A stretch of DNA of 34,123 bases, from assembly GCA_004557405.1 (NCBI GenBank), contig SFDZ01000020.1:1-34123 (forward strand), read 5' to 3'. Every line of letters begins with the position of its first letter. Position 1 is the first letter of the stretch. Origin of the DNA: Bacteroidales bacterium (GTDB taxonomy: Bacteria; Bacteroidota; Bacteroidia; Bacteroidales; Paludibacteraceae). A model generated the notes under the pieces. It was given only the letters and a program-made list of their open reading frames with translations. It was not told the DNA's origin and did not search any database. A program made the translations under genes and the position numbers. Below are positions 7,635-14,386 of this stretch, piece after piece.

Positions 7635-8654
7635 TTATCGCCGCCGACCAAAACGCCGAACACCACGCCGCGAACCACGCCGCGAACCGTGTTTGGAACC
7701 GCGCCCAAAACTATGGCTCGAACCACGCAAACAGTGGCACGCACCACGACGTTTGTTGGGCAAATAGTAGCACACGCCAACTTCGACGCCCACCGAAAGC
7801 GCGTTCACCTTATCACCTATCTGATTGGTATTCAATAAATTGGCGTAATCACTCATAAAACCGTGCATCTGTTCCATGCCTTCCATGTCGTTGCGGAAAC
7901 CGATGGGATTCGAGGCGCAGCCATCGGGCATGATGTTGGTAAGGCCAAAATCGCCATACACCTTGCACGACAATTCGAGAAAGCGCGTCAGCGGGAAAGC
8001 CACGCCGGCTTTGACAAATGCCGACCACATCGGTTTGAAGGTCAGTTCGCTTTGCGGGCGAAACGTTTCGGTGGTGTAATAGCCGTGATTCGGTGTGTCG
8101 TACAGCCACAAATGATATTTATCGTAATAGCCTTGATGCGTGATGCCGCCACCGGCCTTGCTGCCACCGGCCACAAGGAAACCATATTTGGCGCCCACTT
8201 CGGCACACACGCGCATGTGCGATAACGGAAACGACAGACACACCGACAGCGGGATTTCGGCATATAGCGCATGATGCTGCTCGCGCCACCGATCGAGCAT
8301 CACATAGTGGTCGTAAACGCCGCCACCATTGGCATTGACCGACGACCACACCAATTCGTCGGGCAGAGCAAGTGTCGTGCCATAGCGCGAGAAATCGGCT
8401 CCCAAACGCAACCCGACATTCGGCGTGAAAAAATAGGCATAACCCAAATGAGCCTTCAGTCCGTACGAACCATTATTGCGCAGTTGATCGCCCGTAAGTT
8501 GATAATTGAGCATGCTCCATCCGGCCCCAAGCGAAAATTCAAATTCGGAGCCGGAGCCACGCTTATGACGCGACGACGAAAAACGCGGTCGTCCCCAAGC
8601 CACCATCAGCGGGACGAGCAACAACACAATCAGCAAGGCACGTTTATTCATCAT
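7635..8654 (-). CDS. Outer-membrane beta-barrel protein with Arg-rich C-terminal tail
   Basis: A 339-residue exported protein and the last gene of the operon. It has a signal peptide (Met1 to about Gly21, ALLIVLLLVPLMVAW). The body (about 38-299) alternates hydrophobic/aromatic strands typical of a small Bacteroidetes barrel. It aligns with the barrel of the STN-OmpA protein at 12581: DRWREQ against DHDWREQ-like THDWREQ, ITHQGYYDKY against LEHQGYYPQW, and FMSDYANLL against FMNEYTGEL. After the last strand (VGVCYYLP) it does not end in an aromatic residue, as barrels usually do. Instead it has a tail of about 40 residues with 13 Arg, built from Gly-Ser-Arg-Arg units. The ligand is unknown; the operon suggests a cell-surface glycan role. 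Met2 could also be the start. Confidence 0.7.
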   Translation of the reverse strand: MMNKRALLIVLLLVPLMVAWGRPRFSSSRHKRGSGSEFEFSLGAGWSMLNYQLTGDQLRNNGSYGLKAHLGYAYFFTPNVGLRLGADFSRYGTTLALPDELVWSSVNANGGGVYDHYVMLDRWREQHHALYAEIPLSVCLSFPLSHMRVCAEVGAKYGFLVAGGSKAGGGITHQGYYDKYHLWLYDTPNHGYYTTETFRPQSELTFKPMWSAFVKAGVAFPLTRFLELSCKVYGDFGLTNIMPDGCASNPIGFRNDMEGMEQMHGFMSDYANLLNTNQIGDKVNALSVGVEVGVCYYLPNKRRGACHCLRGSSHSFGRGSKHGSRRGSRRGVRRFGRRR

Positions 8655-8670
8655 GATTCTGCAAAAATCC

Positions 8671-10560
8671 TCAATGTACTACTATTTTTGCCGTTCGACG
8701 AGCGCCTTCGGCCGTGTACAATGCCACCAGATAAACACCTTTGTTTAACGACAACGGCCACTGTGTTTCGGTGGCAGTAATCGGCGCAACGGCCAACAAA
8801 CAGCCATGTGCCGAAAATACACGTGCCTCGACATAAGTCATCGGCAATACACTAATTATCAAACGATTGTCGAAATAAAGTACTTCGGCCGGCGACAAAT
8901 GTGCCGCTGTAATGGCCGTTTGTATAATCTCGACATAAGCCTGTTCGCACGAACATTCCGTCGTGCCCTCGGTGGTTTGCGCACACACATAGTAACTCTT
9001 GTCGTGCGTGGCTACGCCACCTGTGGTTGGGAAATAGAGGAATTGCCGCGTTTCGCCGGGCAATGCCACACTATCACAATACCACTGATACGCCACATAA
9101 CGGTCGGAGGCATTGTCGCAAAAGAGCACATCGTCCCATTTGGCATAGACCATACCTTCATAACAAGGCGGGTTGCACGGTTTGGTATAGACGGTGTACG
9201 AGTGCCAGATGCTGTCGCAGCCGCGCGGGCTTTTCTCCATATACTCGTATTTTTCGCCGGAATAGGCGAACTGATAGCCCTTCCAAATAAACGGCAGTTG
9301 ATTTTCGCAAATGGTCGTTTCGTCGGTAATAGTTATCACATCAGGACATTCCGGATTGCATATTTTCAAATCCAACTTCAAAATATAGTGAGCTGTAACA
9401 CAGCCATTTGCATCCATCAACACCGTATCCACGACACCGGGTGCCTCGAACTTTACATTCAAGCCCTGATAAAACCATGTAAACGGCAAATCTGTTTTAC
9501 AAACTTTAATCGAATCTCGCTTAGGATCAACCGGATCGCACGGCGGCGTACAATCTTCTATTGTTACATTAAATATGGTTTGATAAACCACCGAGGTAAC
9601 CACGGTTGTCGTTTTTTGGAACATGATGTCGTCCAAACAGAAATCGTTACCTACACCATCTGACGGATTAGCATCATACACGCCTATCATCACATCGTCG
9701 CAGGTTACCGGCGATTTCCAACGTTCTTCGCGCAACTCCCACGCATTTAGCGGCGACGTTTGCCCCAACTTATGTTCCGTATTATTCAATTTGTAGGTAG
9801 TGGTTTGACCATTGGGGTGTTTACATACGATTACAAATTGCAAACGCGCCGGCGAATTGCTATATTGAGGGGTATTTGGGTGCGCTGCCCAATAGGAGAA
9901 TAGATAAACCGAATCCTTTTCCAATTTCAGTTGCGGATTACCGGCAACTACATTACCTTTGTTATCAGTCGTCTGTTTAGTATAAGCCTTCCAAGCGAAT
10001 CCTTCCTTACCAGCATCAAACAACGCAAAATATTGTCCTCCGTGCGGACTCTTTACTTGATAATCTCTCCAAAAATTATAAGCATTTTTGGTCAAGGTGT
10101 AAAGATTCTTTTTAAGTTCCGCATGGTCTTTTATAGCATCATCTTCATAATAATTCGCATCATTTTTAGTATACTCAACATACTGATAATCAGATGTAAA
10201 ATTTTCCTTGCTCTCAAAATCACCGTTGGCCATCAGGTTGTTTTCGGCTTGCACCTCGTCGCGCACCACCTCGCACATATAGGTTACATTGCGTGCCGGT
10301 TCATCGCCCACAAGTACGAGTTTGCGATTAGTTTCTGCCCACAGCGTGTCGTATGTTCCATTCGCATCGATGCGTATCCAACGATACGTTTCGTTATCGG
10401 ACACACGTTGGTCGGACGTTAGAATCACAGGGCGACCAATACATACCGCCGTGTCGTGTTTGGTAACAACCGTATTTGTGCCGGAAGCGGCAGCACTGCA
10501 CACAGTCGGGACGACCATGCACAGTGCGATTAGGACAACGAATTGAGCGCGTTTCATCAT
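8671..10560 (-). CDS. Secreted jelly-roll module protein with T9SS C-terminal domain
   Basis: A 629-residue exported protein with a signal peptide of about 23 residues (ends VCSAAA). The N-terminal part is Ig-like (CIGRPVILTSDQRV, YRWIRIDANG). Residues about 105-330 form a module bounded by NNLMANGDFESKENFTSDYQ and GNDFCLDDIMF, a layout seen in carbohydrate-binding jelly-rolls. Cys-rich repeats follow (CKTDLPFTWFYQGL, CENQLPFIWKGYQF), then an Ig-like YAKWDDVLFCDN block. The end (about 555-629) looks like a T9SS type-A sorting domain: VEARVFSAHGCLL, then LNKGVYLVALYTAEG and KIVVH. It is therefore expected at the cell surface. It is paralogous to the next gene upstream (10565) and lies 4 bases from it. 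Confidence 0.72.
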   Translation of the reverse strand: MMKRAQFVVLIALCMVVPTVCSAAASGTNTVVTKHDTAVCIGRPVILTSDQRVSDNETYRWIRIDANGTYDTLWAETNRKLVLVGDEPARNVTYMCEVVRDEVQAENNLMANGDFESKENFTSDYQYVEYTKNDANYYEDDAIKDHAELKKNLYTLTKNAYNFWRDYQVKSPHGGQYFALFDAGKEGFAWKAYTKQTTDNKGNVVAGNPQLKLEKDSVYLFSYWAAHPNTPQYSNSPARLQFVIVCKHPNGQTTTYKLNNTEHKLGQTSPLNAWELREERWKSPVTCDDVMIGVYDANPSDGVGNDFCLDDIMFQKTTTVVTSVVYQTIFNVTIEDCTPPCDPVDPKRDSIKVCKTDLPFTWFYQGLNVKFEAPGVVDTVLMDANGCVTAHYILKLDLKICNPECPDVITITDETTICENQLPFIWKGYQFAYSGEKYEYMEKSPRGCDSIWHSYTVYTKPCNPPCYEGMVYAKWDDVLFCDNASDRYVAYQWYCDSVALPGETRQFLYFPTTGGVATHDKSYYVCAQTTEGTTECSCEQAYVEIIQTAITAAHLSPAEVLYFDNRLIISVLPMTYVEARVFSAHGCLLAVAPITATETQWPLSLNKGVYLVALYTAEGARRTAKIVVH

Positions 10561-10564
10561 GGAG

Positions 10565-12547
10565 TCAATACAAATCTATACGTTTTTCTACATCTACCGT
10601 ACCATCGCTATAGGTGGTTACCACCACGCGGAAATTGGCCGAAATGCGATACTCGCGCACAGCGACCACCGTTTTTGCCGGCGACGGTGCAGGATATTCG
10701 GCTGCCGAAATTTTAGCCTCATCAAAAGTAACGTGGCACGATTCGATGACATTGCCATCGGGTGTAGTAACCTCCACGTGGTAGATATTGGTGGACTCCG
10801 ATGGGTTAGGTATGCGATAATACTGCCCCGTGGCTCCGTTGATAACATTGCCGTTGAGGTACCACTGATAGGCGGTGTAGCCTTTGTCCTTGTTGCTGAC
10901 AAACAGGAAATCGTCCCATTTACGGTAGAGCAGCGTGTCGCACGGCGGCGTGGGCGGCGTGGGCGGTTCGGAGCACTCTTTCACCGTCAGAATGTAGGTG
11001 TCGGTAAAGGCTATTACCGACGTTTCGGTCGAGATGGTTTGGAACATGATGTCGTCCAAGCAGAAGTCGTTACCGACACCGTCGTTGTCGTTCAAGTTTT
11101 TCACGCCAATCATTACATTAGTCGAGGTCTTCGGTGCTGTATAGGTTACAAACTGTTGGTGCCACTCGTTATCGTCGGTCGGCAGTGTGTAGGGTTCGCC
11201 CAACGGTTGTTCGCCGGCACCGTCATTCAGGTTGATGTAGAACTGCAGTACCGCCGGAGAAGTCTCTTCGCCGGCCGTATTCGGCATCGCCGCCCAATAC
11301 GAGAAATAATAGGTTTCGCCTTCCAATACTATCAAATCCTCATTATCTTTCGATGGGTCACTCTCTGTGGAGCATTCGGTTTCTGCTTTCCACGCATAAC
11401 CGGACGATCCTGCATCAAACAAGCCGTATTTATTACCGCCATGTGGTTCAATTGATTCAAATAATCTCCAAAACAGACTCGCATCTTCGGTCAGCGTATA
11501 AATATTCGCTTTCTTATCCTTTGGGGCAACATCATAATATTTAGAATCATTAGCCGGATAGTCAACATACAGATAGGTCGATGTAAACCCATCATTCGAT
11601 TCGAACTCGCCGCCGGCCATCAGGTTGTTCGAAGCCACGATGTTGGTTTTGTAGGCGGTTACTTTGTAGGTGCATGTACCAATGTTGTCAATCGGTACTT
11701 CGACCTCGCGCGATGTAGCACCGTTCACCTTTGGATCCATCGATTCCCATTTGTAGAAATCGGCTTCGATGGACGACGACAGCGTAATGGTGGCGTCGTC
11801 GGTTTGGCACTCATCCAACGAAGATGTTTGCGTACATATCGGTTCCGGAACGGTCAGCGAGAGTGGTTTGCTCTCGATCAACTGCGTGCAGGCTACATCG
11901 GTATATGCCGACACAGAGACCTTAACTTCATCGCCTTGGGTAGCCGTAATTCCTTCTATCACATACTGATAAGGCGATTTTGGTGCGCGCACGTTTTTCG
12001 GCACGCCGGCCACCGGACAACTGATAGCCATGCCGCACGGTGCGCCGCTGAGCGTAATCGTCAGATTGACGTTATACTTCTTGGTGGCACAGTCGTAGTT
12101 GACACTTGCATCGATGGCAGCAATGCCCGATGCTCCCGTAGAGGCCGGTGCAGCCGCCCATTTACCATCGCCATTAGAAGCCGTTACTTGATAATAAGGC
12201 ATTGATGTACTTTTCCACCACACATCATTACTTACTACCCCGGGATTATGGGTGTTAATATAATCTTCGGTGTATGCCATACTATAAGCGAAGCGTATGT
12301 TATCTTGCGTGTCTTCCGCACCTGTCGTCGTATAGGAATATACGCCGTCCTTGCCCGGCACCGGCTCCATACGATAAGAACCTGCCGGCTGTCCGGTGCG
12401 ACTTCCGCTAAAGACAATATAATACGATTTTTTGCAGCACCACTGTTGCGTTACGTCCAAATAGATGGTTGTACTTTTGGGTATGGCTCCGCCAAAGGCT
12501 GCCACCGTGGTCAATGCTATTGTGATAAGACTAAAAATACGTTTCAT
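10565..12547 (-). CDS. Secreted jelly-roll module protein, paralogue of the 8671 gene
   Basis: The protein has 660 residues from MKRIFSLITIALTTVAAF, a clear signal peptide; an in-frame ATG 11 codons upstream is less likely because it would bury that signal. The N-terminal domain (KSTTIYLDVTQQWCC, RFAYSMAYTED) resembles starch-binding modules with W/Y-rich strands. Ig-like segments follow, then the module bounded by NNLMAGGEFESNDGFTST and GNDFCLDDIMFQ, which it shares with the 8671 protein, and the block YRKWDDFLFVSN with AYQWYLNG. A Pro-rich spacer (PPTPPTPPC) precedes the last block. The C-terminus (VVVTTYSDGTVDVEKRIDLY) is shorter than, and unlike, a full T9SS domain, so its export route or anchoring may differ from its paralogue. 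The binding target is not shown. Confidence 0.7.
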   Translation of the reverse strand: MKRIFSLITIALTTVAAFGGAIPKSTTIYLDVTQQWCCKKSYYIVFSGSRTGQPAGSYRMEPVPGKDGVYSYTTTGAEDTQDNIRFAYSMAYTEDYINTHNPGVVSNDVWWKSTSMPYYQVTASNGDGKWAAAPASTGASGIAAIDASVNYDCATKKYNVNLTITLSGAPCGMAISCPVAGVPKNVRAPKSPYQYVIEGITATQGDEVKVSVSAYTDVACTQLIESKPLSLTVPEPICTQTSSLDECQTDDATITLSSSIEADFYKWESMDPKVNGATSREVEVPIDNIGTCTYKVTAYKTNIVASNNLMAGGEFESNDGFTSTYLYVDYPANDSKYYDVAPKDKKANIYTLTEDASLFWRLFESIEPHGGNKYGLFDAGSSGYAWKAETECSTESDPSKDNEDLIVLEGETYYFSYWAAMPNTAGEETSPAVLQFYINLNDGAGEQPLGEPYTLPTDDNEWHQQFVTYTAPKTSTNVMIGVKNLNDNDGVGNDFCLDDIMFQTISTETSVIAFTDTYILTVKECSEPPTPPTPPCDTLLYRKWDDFLFVSNKDKGYTAYQWYLNGNVINGATGQYYRIPNPSESTNIYHVEVTTPDGNVIESCHVTFDEAKISAAEYPAPSPAKTVVAVREYRISANFRVVVTTYSDGTVDVEKRIDLY

Positions 12548-12580
12548 GGTATATCTGTTTTTTTGCGATTTCGTAAACAA

Positions 12581-14371
12581 TTATTCTTCTATCGGTATGA
12601 TTTCGACACGGCGGTCGAGTGCGATGGAGTGTTCGACGCCGCTACCTGCATCGTAAGCAATGTCGGCTGCATGTGCTTCGACGCGCAGTTGTTCGGCTTT
12701 CACGCCTTTTTGCAGCAGCAGGTCGGCCACGGCTTGCGAGCGTTTTTCGGACAAGATGCGGTTTTTGCGCGCATTACCTTCCTTACTTGCGTGTCCCGAA
12801 ACGATGATTTTTTGGTCGGGATTTTCCAACAGCACCGCCGCAATCCGGTCGATGATGTCGGCCGGTTCGAGTTTCGGCACTGTCGAGTTGAGGGCGAACC
12901 AAATAACCGATTTTTTCATCAGACGCACGATTTCTTTGGCAGCTTCTTTTTTGGGTTTTATCTCGGTTTCGGTGCGCGCCGTCAGTTTGAAGGTTGTATC
13001 GCACACGAGCACATGTTCGAACAACGAACGTGTTTCGGTTTTCTTTTCGACATGATGCCACGAGAATCCGACTTTGACGCCAACGCCCCACGGCCGCACG
13101 CCCGACACAAAATCCGAAGCCAATTCGCCCGTGTACTCATTCATAAAGTTATGCTGACGATATGGGGGGGTGGCTTTAGTTTGTTTCCAGCCGATGGCTT
13201 GTTGCGTTTCGGCATTTAGGTCGAGGCAGTTCATTTGGAAATAGAGTCCGGCCATCAGGTCGAGGCGTTCGCTCAGCGGATACATTACGCCCACTTCGGC
13301 CGATGCGGTCAGTGCTACTTTTTTCAAGTTCAAGTCGTGGCTTTCTTTCGAAAAATCGATGCCAATCTCTTCCGTGTAGAAGTCGCGGTCGGGCTGATCG
13401 ACAATCGTCATCTCCCACTGCGGATAGTAGCCTTGGTGTTCGAGCGTACCGCTTTTCAGCGCCCACTTGTTGTACACCGGCACGCCCACGCGTACGCCCA
13501 CGCCGCCATACAGGCGCAGGTTGTCCTTCGTAATCGGATATTGGCACTGCACGCCGATAGGCAATTCGACGATGTGTGTTATCTGCTGTTCGCGCCAATC
13601 GTGCGTTACAGCATAGTGTGTGTATTGCTCGCCATCGGTATCGCCTAATGGTTTACCTTCGTATTCGGTCCACGCATTCGTGTTGTTGAGCACGCCATAA
13701 CTGCCATACCCTACAAATCCGACACCTACGGTTACGCCCCAATTTTCGTGGAAATAGTAGGCATATTGTGCTTGCAACAAGCCGTTCAGGTCGCCCATAT
13801 TTTTACCGACTTTTTCGCCGGCAGCATCGCGCAGCGAGTAACCCATCGAGCCGTACCCAAGTCCCAACAACGCTTGCGCATAGTGGCCTTTGCGCGTAGG
13901 TGCCGATTCGACAACGACCACCGAGTCGAGCCGGCGGGTTTGCGTGTGGCATCTTACCGAAAAAGTCGTATCCTGATACGTCTTGACGATTTTTTCGTCG
14001 TCTTCGGTAGTGGTGGCAGGTTCGATGCCGGGCGACTTATAGACGGTAGGCGGTGCCGGCGGATTGGTGATTTTGATGTCGTTTTTCTTGGCTTTGACGA
14101 CAAACTTTTTGCCCAACAACTTTTTGATGGCGCTCGTTGCGCTTACATCTTTGAATTTGATGGTTACCATCCGTTCAAAATCGATATTTGCATCGGTATA
14201 ATCGACCGTGTAGCCACAACGACGACCAATATCGTCGAGCACTTCGGTCAGTTGTACATTCGCATACGATTTCGTTATCTTTTTATGTGCCGATGCCTTT
14301 GGCGCTGCAAAAGCAGTGCCAAAGGACATCAATACACACAACAATACGGGAAACAGACGTGTTGTATTCAT
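12581..14371 (-). CDS. STN domain-beta barrel-OmpA domain fusion, outer membrane
   Basis: A 596-residue protein with three domains. After a signal peptide (1-22, ends TAFA), residues about 32-103 form an STN domain (VQLTEVLDDIGRRCGYTVDY, VSATSAIKKLLGKKFVV), the small fold found at the N-terminus of secretins and TonB-dependent transducers. Residues about 160-440 form an outer-membrane barrel paralogous to the 7635 protein. Residues about 480-596 are an OmpA-type peptidoglycan-binding domain (IIVSGHASKEGNARKNRILS, KRSQAVADLLLQKGV, LDRRVEI). The Asp of the usual GxTD motif, which contacts diaminopimelate, is replaced (GHAS), while the later Arg is kept. Peptidoglycan binding may therefore be altered. 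It probably anchors or gates a surface complex made by its operon neighbours; this is inference. A run of seven C lies inside the barrel coding region. Confidence 0.82.
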   Translation of the reverse strand: MNTTRLFPVLLCVLMSFGTAFAAPKASAHKKITKSYANVQLTEVLDDIGRRCGYTVDYTDANIDFERMVTIKFKDVSATSAIKKLLGKKFVVKAKKNDIKITNPPAPPTVYKSPGIEPATTTEDDEKIVKTYQDTTFSVRCHTQTRRLDSVVVVESAPTRKGHYAQALLGLGYGSMGYSLRDAAGEKVGKNMGDLNGLLQAQYAYYFHENWGVTVGVGFVGYGSYGVLNNTNAWTEYEGKPLGDTDGEQYTHYAVTHDWREQQITHIVELPIGVQCQYPITKDNLRLYGGVGVRVGVPVYNKWALKSGTLEHQGYYPQWEMTIVDQPDRDFYTEEIGIDFSKESHDLNLKKVALTASAEVGVMYPLSERLDLMAGLYFQMNCLDLNAETQQAIGWKQTKATPPYRQHNFMNEYTGELASDFVSGVRPWGVGVKVGFSWHHVEKKTETRSLFEHVLVCDTTFKLTARTETEIKPKKEAAKEIVRLMKKSVIWFALNSTVPKLEPADIIDRIAAVLLENPDQKIIVSGHASKEGNARKNRILSEKRSQAVADLLLQKGVKAEQLRVEAHAADIAYDAGSGVEHSIALDRRVEIIPIEE

Positions 14372-14386
14372 GGTTTTGCTAAGGTT

